Shown: positions 18,159 through 26,499 of the stretch, piece by piece | Numbering within the stretch: the first letter of the stretch is position 1 | Layout: each line of letters begins with the position of its first letter | Made by a program: the position numbers and the translations under genes | The notes under the pieces: generated by a model | Databases searched by the model: none | What the model was told of the DNA's origin: nothing | The model's input: the letters and a program-made list of their open reading frames with translations, nothing else | From: Pradoshia sp. D12 | GTDB taxonomy: Bacteria > Bacillota > Bacilli > Bacillales > Pradoshiaceae | Assembly: GCF_008935075.1 (NCBI RefSeq) | Contig: NZ_CP044545.1 | Coordinates: 2,445,501-2,509,500 of the forward strand | DNA: 64,000 nucleotides | Direction of reading: 5' to 3'

Positions 18159-18470
18159 AGTCCAGAATCTTATCTCAGATAAAATTATATTTCCTGATGA
18201 GGACCTAACTAATTTGAATGAAGATTTTAAATATGCAGTCTTAATTTCAAAGGGAACTCTAGCTATTTCTGTGTTAGTAGGAACCAAATTAACTAACATT
18301 AGATGTTCTGAAATTAAATTATCGAGCAAAACTCGAGAGGAGAGAAATTTGAGCCTGTAAATCATAAAAACATCCTTATTTTTAAAGGGAATTGGTTAAA
18401 GTGAAGACTTTTCAGTCTGCTTTTTATAATCAGTATTTAAATTTCATCTATATAACAGGCAACCTATAAA

Positions 18471-18682
18471 CAATTGAGCGAAATTTTATAGCAATAGTTC
18501 GATTTTGAAAGGAATTGAGCGAAAAGGGAGTGGAATTGAGCGATATTTCAATTTATTGAGCGAACGGTAAAGCAATTAGCGGAAAATGAGGTTAATTGAG
18601 CGGGAATTCCGGTGATTGAGCGATCATGTAAGACTCTTAAGCGATTAGCATGGCTATTGTGCGATCATTAAGCATTTGAACG
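18471..18682 (+). repeat. degenerate ATTGAGCG repeat array with a 20-bp period
   Basis: The octamer attgagcg or a close variant starts at 18473, 18494, 18514, 18535, 18555, 18575, 18595, 18615, 18635, 18656 and 18675. That is eleven units 19-21 bp apart, of which six are exact (18473, 18514, 18535, 18555, 18595, 18615). Bases between cores vary. The period is not a multiple of three, so this is not a coding repeat, and about 20-21 bp equals two helical turns. The same family occurs inverted at 40097-40249. Confidence 0.85.
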
Positions 18683-18810
18683 AACGATTTACACAGTAAT
18701 TGAACCAAATTTGGACACTAGAGCAATTTATATCAGGCAAAAGCGAATTATTTATTCATTTTACCCTAGCATGTCATTACGCATGGCATCTTACTCCTAC
18801 TATTAACCGT

Positions 18811-18853
18811 AAAAAAATAGAGGCTATCTAATAAAAACTATTAGACAGCCTCC
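18811..18853 (-). terminator. terminator of the drm-punA operon
   Basis: aggctatctaata and tattagacagcct form a long stem with one mismatch, followed on the minus strand by seven T residues. Confidence 0.85.
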
Positions 18854-18866
18854 TGTTAAAACTTAC

Positions 18867-19691
18867 TTACGCTTCAATTTTCATTTCTGATACGATTGAT
18901 TTCACTAAGTTCAAGAACGTAGATTTTACTTTTTCAGTCGTTTCAATTACCTCGTCATGTGCCAAAGGCTGATCCAGGATTCCAGCAGCCATGTTTGTAA
19001 TGCATGAAATACCGAGTACCTTCATGCCTCCATGAGCAGCAACGATAACTTCAGGAACTGTTGACATTCCCACTGCATCTCCGCCTAAAATACGTGCCAT
19101 TCTTACTTCTGCTGGTGTTTCATAAGTAGGACCTGTAAATCCAATGTAAACACCTTTTTGAATCGCAATATTTTGTTTAGAAGCAACTTGTTCTGCCAAT
19201 TCCACTAATGATTTTGTATAAGCACTTGTCATATCAGGGAATCTTGGTCCAAACTCACTGTGATTCGGTCCAATTAATGGGTGTGCGCCCATGTAATTAA
19301 TATGATCTGTGATAATCATCAAATCACCAGGCTTGAAGCTTTCATTTACTCCGCCTGCTGCATTTGTTACAAGTATATGCGTCATTCCCATTGCCTTCAT
19401 AACACGTACCGGGAATGTAACTTCTTGCATGGAATATCCTTCATAATAGTGGAAACGCCCCTGCATAGCCGCTACTGTTTTGCCTGCCAGCGTTCCAACA
19501 ACAAGTTGGCCGGCATGTCCTTCAACAGTAGAAACTGGGAAATGAGGTATTTCACTGTATGGGATTACAGTGGCATTTTCAATTTCATCAGCCAATACTC
19601 CCAACCCTGAACCAAGAATCAATCCTAGTTCCGGCTTTTGACCGGATACCTCTAAAATATGCGCTGCTGCTTCATTTACTTTTTCAAACAT
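18867..19691 (-). CDS. punA: purine nucleoside phosphorylase PunA
   Basis: Trimeric PNP that splits guanosine and inosine into base and ribose-1-phosphate. The 274 residues have the phosphate-site GLILGSGLG, EGHAGQLVVGTLAGK, MQGRFHYYEGYSM, VTNAAGGVN, GFTGPTYETPAEVRM and GMSTVPEVIVAAH. It follows drm by 14 bp, forming the nucleoside salvage operon in which phosphopentomutase makes ribose-5-phosphate from the released sugar. Confidence 0.97.
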   Translation of the reverse strand: MFEKVNEAAAHILEVSGQKPELGLILGSGLGVLADEIENATVIPYSEIPHFPVSTVEGHAGQLVVGTLAGKTVAAMQGRFHYYEGYSMQEVTFPVRVMKAMGMTHILVTNAAGGVNESFKPGDLMIITDHINYMGAHPLIGPNHSEFGPRFPDMTSAYTKSLVELAEQVASKQNIAIQKGVYIGFTGPTYETPAEVRMARILGGDAVGMSTVPEVIVAAHGGMKVLGISCITNMAAGILDQPLAHDEVIETTEKVKSTFLNLVKSIVSEMKIEA

Positions 19692-19705
19692 TCTGTTCTC
19701 TCCTT

Positions 19706-20881
19706 TTAATTTAGTTCCTTAAGGAAGCTTACTCCATGCTCAGGCATTTTCACACCGAAGTTATCAGCAACGGTTGCACCAATGTCCGCAAATGTACTGC
19801 GGATCGGCAGTTCTTTACCTTCTTTAAATTGTTTGGAGTATACAAGTAAAGGAACATATTCTCTCGTATGGTCTGTTCCAGGATGAACCGGATCATTACC
19901 ATGGTCTGCTGTAATAATTAGCAGATCGTCTTCCTTCATTTTATCCAGTACTTCCTGCAATCTTCCATCGTACTCTTCTAATGCTTTACCGTACCCAATA
20001 GGATCGCGTCTGTGGCCAAATACAGCATCAAAATCAACAAGGTTCAGGAAGCTTAGACCAGTAAAGTCCATGTCCAATGTTTGGACCTGCTTATCCATTC
20101 CATCCATATTACTTGTTGTGCGAAGCGCTTTTGTTACGCCCTCGCCATCGTAGATATCAGCAATTTTCCCAATGGAGATTACATCAAAGTTACTATCCTT
20201 CAACTCATTCATTACCGTGCGTCCAAATGGTTTTAACGCATAATCATGGCGATTTGGCGTACGTTTGAAATCACCAGGCTCTCCAACGAATGGGCGAGCA
20301 ATAATTCTGCCTACCATATATTCTTCACGAAGAGTCATTTCTCTGGCAATTTCACAGATACGATAGAGCTCTTCAAGAGGTACTACATCCTCATGAGCTG
20401 CAATTTGCAGAACGGAGTCAGCAGAAGTGTACACGATTAATGCTCCGGTTTTTACGTGTTCTTCTCCCAATTCTACTAGGATTTCTGTACCGCTCGCCGG
20501 TTTATTCCCAATAATTTTTCTGCCGCTCTTTTCTTCCAGCTCCTGAATTAATTCCGGCGGAAATCCATCCGGAAATACACGGAACGGTGTATCAATGCGC
20601 AGCCCCATGATTTCCCAGTGGCCAGTCATCGTATCTTTCCCATTGGATGCCTCTTGCATTTTTGTATAATAAGCCATTGGCTTGACTGCCTTTTGAATCC
20701 CTTTAATTTCTCTGATGTTTGACAAGCCTAATTTACCCATGACAGGCATGTTCAACCCATTCATTTTTTCAGCTATATGTCCAAGTGTATCCGAACCTTT
20801 ATCGCCAAATTTCTCTGCATCAGGCGCTTCACCAATCCCAACAGAATCCATTACAGTTAAAAATACTCGCTTAAATTTCAT
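19706..20881 (-). CDS. drm: phosphopentomutase (DeoB/Drm)
   Basis: Interconverts (deoxy)ribose-1-phosphate and -5-phosphate, linking nucleoside breakdown to the pentose phosphate pathway. It is a 391-residue alkaline-phosphatase-superfamily enzyme with the metal-binding N-terminus [16 protein letters not shown], the conserved KDTMTGHWE, and the C-terminal TADHGNDP with the HTREYVP metal site. A ggaggt site precedes the ATG. In the 311-bp upstream gap, ttgacc with a weak -10 about 17 bases on is a possible sigma-A promoter. Confidence 0.97.
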   Translation of the reverse strand: MKFKRVFLTVMDSVGIGEAPDAEKFGDKGSDTLGHIAEKMNGLNMPVMGKLGLSNIREIKGIQKAVKPMAYYTKMQEASNGKDTMTGHWEIMGLRIDTPFRVFPDGFPPELIQELEEKSGRKIIGNKPASGTEILVELGEEHVKTGALIVYTSADSVLQIAAHEDVVPLEELYRICEIAREMTLREEYMVGRIIARPFVGEPGDFKRTPNRHDYALKPFGRTVMNELKDSNFDVISIGKIADIYDGEGVTKALRTTSNMDGMDKQVQTLDMDFTGLSFLNLVDFDAVFGHRRDPIGYGKALEEYDGRLQEVLDKMKEDDLLIITADHGNDPVHPGTDHTREYVPLLVYSKQFKEGKELPIRSTFADIGATVADNFGVKMPEHGVSFLKELN

Positions 20882-21129
20882 ACCTGAAACCTCCAGCTTC
20901 TTTTATATGTAGGTTACCCTTTCTCAACGCCTGTAATCTTCCATAAATTTCAGTAGAATTTACGGGTCAAAAGTTGCAGGCGTCAGAGGTCTGACTTCTT
21001 TATTTTACATCACCGGGGAAACGTTGCCAATTTAAGTTTACCAAATTTTAATAGTTTTATTTTTCGGTATTCACTCAATATTCAAAAAGTCTTTAGACCT
21101 ACTGCTTATTTCTTTTTAGAAACGTGTTC
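20882..21129. other. intergenic region upstream of drm
   Basis: No gene. On the minus strand a short hairpin (gtcag/ctgac) at about 20985 and a possible -35 (ttgacc, 20963-20968) with a poor -10. I see no operator or riboswitch I can name. Confidence 0.5.
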
Positions 21130-21166
21130 AAAAATAAAGACGGCACCTTACCGGAAGCCGCCGTAA
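21130..21166 (-). terminator. terminator of fur-yqzK-xerD region (after xerD)
   Basis: acggc and gccgt with inner pairs form a stem, followed on the minus strand by tttattttt. Confidence 0.6.
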
Positions 21167-21192
21167 CTATCCTAAACTTAGAGAATCCCCTT

Positions 21193-22083
21193 TTAAGCTC
21201 GGGGATGGAACTTACTGTATACATCCTTTAAACGGACATTCGTGACATGTGTATATATTTGTGTTGTCGAGATATCAGCATGTCCGAGCATCTCCTGAAC
21301 AGCCCGCAAATCCGCACCATTCATTAGTAAATGAGTGGCAAATGAGTGGCGAAGGGTGTGAGGTGTCAATGACTTTTGAATATTCGCCTGCTCAGCAAGC
21401 TTCTTGATAATTTTCCATAACCCTTGGCGGCTGAGACGTCCGCCGTGATGATTCAAAAATAAAGCATCCGATTTATTCTTTTGGCTAACCAATCTAGGTC
21501 TACCTGATGTTAAGTAGGTGGTAATCGAATCAAGGGCCATTTGCCCCACCGGGATAATTCGCTCTTTATTTCCCTTCCCTATACAGCGAACAAATCCCAT
21601 TTCTATATGTACATTATCAATATTTAACTCTATTAATTCACTAACCCGCATACCAGTTGCATAGAGCAGCTCTAAAATAGCCTTATCCCGTATGCCGAAA
21701 GCGTCAGCTGGGTTAGGTGCATTCAGCAATGCCTCCGTTTCCTCCTGGCTTAAAACCTTTGGCAATGATTTCTCAGTATGAGGGCTTTCAATCAAGACAG
21801 ACGGATCTGTTTCCGAAATACGTTCCCTTAATAAAAATTGATGGAAGGATCGAATGGAAGCTGTATGGCGTGCCAGCGTTTTGGACGATTTTCCATCATC
21901 CCTTAATTTACCCAGGAACTGGACAATATGAACACGGGAAACGTCCTTCCAGTTGTCAATTTGTTGATTTTTCAAAAACTTATAATAGGAATCCAAATCT
22001 CGTTTATACGATAGGAGGGTGTTTTTAGCCAACCCTTTTTCGATTGTTAAATAATGGATAAAATCCTGCAATGGATCTTTCAT
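21193..22083 (-). CDS. xerD: site-specific tyrosine recombinase XerD
   Basis: Resolves chromosome dimers at dif with XerC (CodV) before division. The N-terminal SAM-like domain ([20 protein letters not shown]) is followed by the catalytic domain with R (GMRVSEL), K ([12 protein letters not shown]), [13 protein letters not shown] ([14 protein letters not shown]) and the nucleophilic Tyr. The ATG at 22083 is nine bases from ggggag and agrees with relatives; the ATG at 22089 abuts the yqzK stop. Called ripX in B. subtilis. Confidence 0.96.
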   Translation of the reverse strand: MKDPLQDFIHYLTIEKGLAKNTLLSYKRDLDSYYKFLKNQQIDNWKDVSRVHIVQFLGKLRDDGKSSKTLARHTASIRSFHQFLLRERISETDPSVLIESPHTEKSLPKVLSQEETEALLNAPNPADAFGIRDKAILELLYATGMRVSELIELNIDNVHIEMGFVRCIGKGNKERIIPVGQMALDSITTYLTSGRPRLVSQKNKSDALFLNHHGGRLSRQGLWKIIKKLAEQANIQKSLTPHTLRHSFATHLLMNGADLRAVQEMLGHADISTTQIYTHVTNVRLKDVYSKFHPRA

Positions 22084-22089
22084 TTTCAT

Positions 22090-22320
22090 TTACTCCCCAT
22101 CTAAATAAAATAGAAAGAGTCTTTCTCTCCATCCAGGCTCCTCTTCATCATTGATGGATTGAAAAACCTTTACAGCCGTTCCCTTAGGCTCGTCATAGCG
22201 ATGATAATTTTCATATTCCTCATTAAACCAAACAATAGCAAAATAAAATAATATCGTAAAGCCAACAAACATGATGAATACCTTGCTTGTTTGCCAAAAT
22301 AATTTAATCAAATTTCTCAT
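22090..22320 (-). CDS. yqzK: YqzK, small DUF4227 membrane protein
   Basis: 76 residues with one N-terminal membrane helix (VFIMFVGFTILFYFAIVWF) and a charged C-terminal part ending FYLDGE. It matches the YqzK/DUF4227 protein found between fur and xerD in Bacillus. Function is unknown. Its stop touches the xerD start region, so the two are coupled. Confidence 0.85.
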   Translation of the reverse strand: MRNLIKLFWQTSKVFIMFVGFTILFYFAIVWFNEEYENYHRYDEPKGTAVKVFQSINDEEEPGWRERLFLFYLDGE

Positions 22321-22402
22321 AATTCTCTAGTCCTCCAGGCCTTTTTATCAATTTATGCCTGTTTGGACATGTTTTATACATATCATCCACGTTTTATGAG
22401 TA

Positions 22403-22439
22403 AAAGATAAAACCTTTCCACAACGGAAAGGCTTATCTT
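22403..22439 (-). terminator. terminator of fur
   Basis: agataa-g-cctttcc pairs with ggaaagg-tt-ttatct on the minus strand, followed by a short T run, just after the fur stop. Confidence 0.75.
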
Positions 22440-22918
22440 GCATGGTTATTCCCGGACCCTGCAGTCTCCGGCTCTTCTTTTTTATCTTGGCAACGATGGC
22501 AAACCCCATGAAATGTCAGGCGATGATCCTTAATTTTGAATCTGAATTTCTGTTCAACAATCGGTTCTACATCATCTAATAAATCTTCAAGAATTTCATC
22601 TACTGCTCCACATTCTATACAGACTAAATGGTGATGAAAATGCGCTGCTCCCTCTTGTCGCAAATCATAACGGGATACCCCATCACCAAAATTAATTTTA
22701 TCTACTATTTTAAGCTCAGTAAGCAATTCAAGCGTTCTATATACAGTTGCCAAACCGATTTCCGGTGCTTTTTCTTTAACGAGCAAATATACATCCTCTG
22801 CACTTAAATGGTCTTCTTCATTCTCGAGCAACACTCTAACCGTGGCCTCTCGCTGCGGCGTCAGCTTGTAACTTGAAGAATGTAATTGCTTTTTTATTCG
22901 ATCTAATCTAGATTCCAA
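22433..22918 (-). CDS. fur: ferric uptake regulator Fur
   Basis: Fe(II)-dependent repressor of iron acquisition. The body is almost identical to B. subtilis Fur (LHSSSYKLTPQREATVRVLL, LATVYRTLELL recognition helix, HHHLVCIECG and CHRC zinc sites). Relatives begin M-E-N/S-R-I/L-D, which here corresponds to a TTG codon at 22918 placed seven bases after gaggagg; the longer frame back to 22963 adds 15 residues that look non-coding. The result is 161 residues, with a slightly longer C-terminal tail. The very AT-rich upstream DNA contains a Per/Fur-type palindrome. Confidence 0.95.
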   Translation of the reverse strand: MESRLDRIKKQLHSSSYKLTPQREATVRVLLENEEDHLSAEDVYLLVKEKAPEIGLATVYRTLELLTELKIVDKINFGDGVSRYDLRQEGAAHFHHHLVCIECGAVDEILEDLLDDVEPIVEQKFRFKIKDHRLTFHGVCHRCQDKKEEPETAGSGNNHAR

Positions 22919-23085
22919 CCCTTTTCCTCCTCGCCGCTGAATCTGTCCGGATTTCATCATCATATTATAGAAGAAGGCAAAAAGGGATTATGAGTCCGGC
23001 CTTCTATCACCATTTATAGTATAGCAAAAAAAACGTCCATGTAAAATATAATAATTATAAACAACTTATAATAATGATTATTATC

Positions 23086-23100
23086 TAATAATTATTATTA
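23086..23100. promoter_or_regulatory. candidate Fur/PerR box upstream of fur
   Basis: taataat-t-attatta is a perfect 7-1-7 inverted repeat of the form bound by Fur-family proteins, with further taatgattattatc-like sequence beside it at 23071-23085. In B. subtilis PerR acts at fur. The region is extremely AT-rich, so chance similarity is possible. Confidence 0.45.
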
Positions 23101-23739
23101 ACTCATATTATCAATTACAGCTTTCATTAGCCCCGGTGATAAAAAGGATTCAATCAAGGCTGCAACAACAAAAGACACTAAGGCCATTCCAAGCAACAGA
23201 GAATACTGGAAAAAATAAGGCCTTAATTTTTCGCGGCTTGATTTTAAAAATTGGCGTTTAATCATTTTAATGGAGATAATGACGGCGCATGATGCCATGA
23301 TAATGGTTACGGGTACAAGGATGATATTCTGAGGTAAAATGGATACACACGCAAGCATAAAGCCCTGCCACCCTGTTTGGCTAACCAAAAAACCGACAGT
23401 AAAGCCGATCACGATTCCTTTTATAAAAAGAAGGATTAAAATCATTGGTAACCCGATAATCGAGATTCCAAGAATCCACATTAAGATAATAAACTTCGCA
23501 TTCTCCTGAAAGCTATAGATGAAAATTTCACTGCTTGCACTGACTTTCCCTTGCTTTAATTCTCCGAAGAACTGAGACAAATAATAAAACAGGTCCTCTT
23601 TCTGAGTTAAAGATAAGCTGTTGACAATAATTGCCCCAAAAATGATTCCCATCAGGAATAGGACCATAATAAAAATGAAAATAGATAAATGATCTTTAAT
23701 ATGAAAAAGCAAAGCTCTTTTATAATACGATTTTTTCAC
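23098..23739 (-). CDS. spoIIM: stage II sporulation protein M
   Basis: Membrane subunit of the SpoIID-SpoIIM-SpoIIP engulfment machine in the mother cell. 213 residues with five hydrophobic segments and the family pieces FGAIIVNSLSLTQKEDLFYYL and GWQGFMLACVSILPQNII. The start is GTG at 23739 after a ggagaggag site, giving the basic N-terminus MKKSYYKRALLFH. Mother-cell (sigma-E) control is expected; I could not find a convincing sigma-E pair upstream. Confidence 0.95.
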   Translation of the reverse strand: MKKSYYKRALLFHIKDHLSIFIFIMVLFLMGIIFGAIIVNSLSLTQKEDLFYYLSQFFGELKQGKVSASSEIFIYSFQENAKFIILMWILGISIIGLPMILILLFIKGIVIGFTVGFLVSQTGWQGFMLACVSILPQNIILVPVTIIMASCAVIISIKMIKRQFLKSSREKLRPYFFQYSLLLGMALVSFVVAALIESFLSPGLMKAVIDNMS

Positions 23740-23781
23740 AGGGGAATTCTCCTCTCCGGTTCCATTACTAGATTCTATGTA

Positions 23782-23807
23782 TTTACTAGAGATTGTATTC
23801 TAGTAAA
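23782..23807. promoter_or_regulatory. 9-bp inverted repeat between spoIIM and the acetyltransferase gene
   Basis: tttactaga and tctagtaaa are perfect inverted arms separated by eight bases; similar half-sites (ttactag) lie at about 23765 and 23818. There is no T run on either side, so it looks like an operator rather than a terminator. The plus-strand -10 tataat follows at 23839. Confidence 0.5.
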
Positions 23808-23876
23808 AAATAAATTCTTACTAGTCTAAATAGTATGATATAATCTCTTTAATTTACATAAAAGGAGGAGATTGGC

Positions 23877-24446
23877 ATGAATCCGATCCTGATGGACATA
23901 CCAGAAAAACTTGATGGAAGCCGAATTTATTTGCGTTCTTGCAAGCCGGGAGACGGGCCTATGGTCCATGATGCCATATTGGCTTCAAAAGAAGATTTAA
24001 AACCCTGGATGCCCTGGGCTAATCGAGATCAGACATTAGAGGAGACAGAGGACAATTTACGAAGAGCACAGGCAGAGTTTATTTTAAGAGAAGATATACG
24101 TCTATATGTGATGAGAAAAGAAGATAATATTTTCCTTGGTTCCACCGGACTACATAGAATGAATTGGGAAACAAGAAAGTTCGAGATCGGATATTGGATG
24201 GATTCTCGTTACACTAAAAAAGGATATATGACAGAGGCTGTTGAATTATTGACGAACTTCACATTCGATAAATTACTAGCTAACCGGGTGGAAATTCGCT
24301 GTGATTCAAAAAACATAAACTCCAGACGGATTCCTGAAAAACTGGGTTACACTCTTGAAGGGACATTAAGACACGACAGCTATGATTCTACAGGTACCTC
24401 CCTTCGTGATACATGCATTTTCTCTAAAATCAGAAGTGATTTGTAA
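23877..24446 (+). CDS. RimJ/RimL-type GNAT acetyltransferase
   Basis: 189-residue N-acetyltransferase. Family features are IYLRSCKPGDGPMVHDAI, the aromatic-rich LHRMNWETRKFEIGYWMDSRYTKKGYMTEA with the acetyl-CoA loop, and the C-terminal DSKNINSRRIPEKLGYTLEGTLRHD. The substrate (ribosomal protein, antibiotic or metabolite) cannot be told. aaaggaggag precedes the ATG; tataat at 23839-23844 is a likely -10. A single gene, ended by a strong bidirectional hairpin. Confidence 0.88.
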   Translation: MNPILMDIPEKLDGSRIYLRSCKPGDGPMVHDAILASKEDLKPWMPWANRDQTLEETEDNLRRAQAEFILREDIRLYVMRKEDNIFLGSTGLHRMNWETRKFEIGYWMDSRYTKKGYMTEAVELLTNFTFDKLLANRVEIRCDSKNINSRRIPEKLGYTLEGTLRHDSYDSTGTSLRDTCIFSKIRSDL

Positions 24447-24450
24447 AATA

Positions 24451-24488
24451 GAAAAAAGGGCAGTGAATGCTATTCACTGCCCTTTTTC
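24451..24488. terminator. bidirectional terminator between the acetyltransferase and yqxK
   Basis: aaaaagggcagtgaat and attcactgccctttt form a nearly perfect long stem between convergent genes. Confidence 0.9.
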
Positions 24489-24492
24489 TCCA

Positions 24493-25668
24493 TTAATCCG
24501 TAATAATCTTCCCGTAAATACCGCCTCCGCCTTTTTGCAGAGACAATGTACCACCCCGTGCCTGATAGATGAGCATGGCTATTTTTTCAGGAACTAGCCC
24601 CTTTAGCTCCTCCAGGCTGGCTTCATGGATGACAGCCATTTCTGAACCAAAACCAGCTACTAATTTATCCAATGTTCTCGGTCCTAGCCCTGGAATAAAC
24701 TCAAGCGGGATATGATGAATATAAGGCGGTCTCTCTTGCAGAACATCTCCCAGCTCTGCATCTGCAAGATCATTGATACGTTCAGCTACTCCACGTGTCA
24801 CCTGATTAGAGCCGCAATAAGGACAGCGCTCTGAATACACAGCTAGAGTTTCGCCGCAATTCTCGCAAACTGTTTCATGGTATTTACCTAAATACGGATT
24901 CAGTCCGTAATTAGCTAAAATGGCACGTCCTTCTTCTTGTTGAAGTGCTTTATGCCATTCGGTAAAGTTAGGCTCCTGCAGCAACAGTTTTTGATATTCA
25001 CGAGCCAGCTTTGGCAACGAATGTGCATCACTATTTGTTAAAAAGGGATAGCGGTTCAGCTCGCTTAACTTGGATGCCATTGTCGTATCAGCACTGAGCC
25101 CCAGCTCAACAGCGTCAATCCAGTCTGGATTCAGAACCTCGTTTAGGCTCTTTAAGACCCCTCTGCCGTACAAACTTTTATGGGGAGTGAAAATATGTGC
25201 AGGGATAAATAACCCGCTCAAATCCTTTACTTTTTTCTGCAATACGGTAGCACTCTCATAAATACGCTGAGAGCTGAGAGTATTATTTTTAACTCTCGTT
25301 GCAAACCATTCCGAAAACAGCTTCATTTTTTCAAGAGTAGGAAAATAAGCCAGCACATGAATGGGCCCTTTGCAGTTTGCATCATTGATTTCAATCTCAC
25401 TCCCAGGAATCAAAACGGTACCGTCTTTATGTTGAAGACCGCCGCCCTCGAGTTCTTTCATCTCTCCTTTTGCCATGAGCCCCTCAAGTTCTTCTATCAC
25501 CTCAGGAACATGGCAGTCGATGATCCCAACCATATCGAGTCCTTTTCTTGTCGCAGCATATTCAAGAATAGTTGAAATCGTTAGGGTCCGCGCTCCTGTA
25601 ATTTTGACAGGCTTCCCAGATTTCGTTCTCCCCACATGAATATGAAAATCCGCGTAATATGTCTTCAT
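24493..25668 (-). CDS. yqxK: EndoQ-like PHP-domain nuclease (YqxK family)
   Basis: 391 residues of the endonuclease Q family, which nicks DNA 5' of deaminated bases such as uracil and hypoxanthine. Visible are the PHP metal motifs ADFHIHVG and IIDCHVPEV, PGSEIEI, the TNSDAHSL motif, a zinc-binding CENCGE...CPYCGS, and a C-terminal helix-hairpin-helix region (FIPGLGPRTLDKLV). The activity is shown for archaeal and some Bacillus members; assignment here is by family. It starts at the base after the nudF stop, so they form one unit. Confidence 0.85.
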   Translation of the reverse strand: MKTYYADFHIHVGRTKSGKPVKITGARTLTISTILEYAATRKGLDMVGIIDCHVPEVIEELEGLMAKGEMKELEGGGLQHKDGTVLIPGSEIEINDANCKGPIHVLAYFPTLEKMKLFSEWFATRVKNNTLSSQRIYESATVLQKKVKDLSGLFIPAHIFTPHKSLYGRGVLKSLNEVLNPDWIDAVELGLSADTTMASKLSELNRYPFLTNSDAHSLPKLAREYQKLLLQEPNFTEWHKALQQEEGRAILANYGLNPYLGKYHETVCENCGETLAVYSERCPYCGSNQVTRGVAERINDLADAELGDVLQERPPYIHHIPLEFIPGLGPRTLDKLVAGFGSEMAVIHEASLEELKGLVPEKIAMLIYQARGGTLSLQKGGGGIYGKIITD

Positions 25669-26220
25669 TTATTTAGACAGTGCCTCTTGGAGCTGTAAAT
25701 ATTGAACCGCATAGGCTGTTTTGGCATCCTGAATTCTCTCTTCTTTAATCAGTTCCAAAGCCTCTTCTAATGTGACTTCCATCAAGTCCACGAATTCATC
25801 CTCATCAAGGCCTCTTGCATCTTCCTTTTTAGAAAGACCCTTAGCCAGGTAAATATGTACAATCTCATCTGCAAATCCAGGCGATGTGTAGAGGGAAATA
25901 ATATGTTCAATGGACTCGCAGGCATATCCGGTTTCCTCTTCCATCTCGCGAACCACACAATCTCTTGGATCTTCACCGGCATCCAATTTACCGGCAGGAA
26001 TTTCAACTAACGCTTTTTCCATCGGCTTACGGTATTGCTCAACAAGCACGAGCTTATTTTCATCTGTAACGGCAATCACTGCGACCGCTCCAGGATGTTT
26101 AATTAATTCTCTGGTCGACGTCTTTCCATTCGGAAGAAGCACTTCATCCACACGTACATCTAAAATTCTTCCTTTAAAAATAGGTTCTGATTTGATCGTT
26201 TTCTCTTCATATTTGTACAT
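25669..26220 (-). CDS. nudF: ADP-ribose pyrophosphatase NudF
   Basis: Nudix hydrolase that cleaves ADP-ribose to AMP and ribose-5-phosphate. 183 residues, with the Nudix box G-x5-E-x7-REMEEETGY (GKLDAGEDPRD then REMEEETGY), VEQYRKPMEKALVEIPAGKL before it, and SLYTSPGFADEIVHIYLA after. Divergent from the mciZ-like gene, as in B. subtilis, and followed without gap by yqxK. Confidence 0.95.
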   Translation of the reverse strand: MYKYEEKTIKSEPIFKGRILDVRVDEVLLPNGKTSTRELIKHPGAVAVIAVTDENKLVLVEQYRKPMEKALVEIPAGKLDAGEDPRDCVVREMEEETGYACESIEHIISLYTSPGFADEIVHIYLAKGLSKKEDARGLDEDEFVDLMEVTLEEALELIKEERIQDAKTAYAVQYLQLQEALSK

Positions 26221-26261
26221 CGTTAAATCTCTCCTTTTGTTCTAAAAAGCATTCCTCTGTT

Positions 26262-26269
26262 CATACATT
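26262..26269 (+). promoter_or_regulatory. possible sigma-E -10 element of the mciZ-like gene
   Basis: catacatt matches the sigma-E -10 pattern (CATACAnT) 32 bases before the start codon; no clear -35 is seen at the right distance. Confidence 0.3.
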
Positions 26270-26300
26270 TTACCATATAGCATGTCCAAAGGGGTGCGTT

Positions 26301-26435
26301 ATGAAAATATGGATCAGTGACAATCAAATCATTTTGAGCGGAAAAGCTTGGGAAGTAAAAGAGAAATTAAAGCAATATAGCAATCAATATGTGTATGTTA
26401 CGGACTGGCTGCAGGCCGCTCGGCAAATAAAATGA
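26301..26435 (+). CDS. mciZ: MciZ-like mother-cell inhibitor of FtsZ
   Basis: A 44-residue frame with ggggtg eight bases before its ATG. Its middle, SGKAWEVKEKLKQY followed by YVYVTDWL, closely follows the B. subtilis MciZ sequence around GKAWEIRAKLKEY and QYVKDWI, and the gene lies divergent from nudF, as in B. subtilis. MciZ caps FtsZ filaments to stop Z-ring assembly in the mother cell during sporulation. Short genes like this are easily missed. Confidence 0.85.
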   Translation: MKIWISDNQIILSGKAWEVKEKLKQYSNQYVYVTDWLQAARQIK

Positions 26436-26499
26436 CGGATTTAACTCCTTCCATTACAATAAAGAAAAGACACACTGTAATAGCGAAAGGAGATTTCCT

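Larger units (their letters stand above)
18159..18866. other. long intergenic region between dacF and punA
   Basis: About 700 bp with no believable gene; frames present lack ribosome-binding sites or are broken. It contains the 20-bp periodic ATTGAGCG repeat (18471-18682) and the punA terminator (18811-18853). Confidence 0.7.

Noticed and set aside
17875-18365. Open frames on both strands in and after dacF
   Set aside because: The plus-strand frame lies antisense to dacF and the other has no ribosome-binding site; both look like chance frames.
18471-18682. CRISPR array
   Set aside because: Repeat cores are only eight bases, units are 20 bp, inter-core sequences are degenerate rather than unique spacers, and no cas genes are seen.
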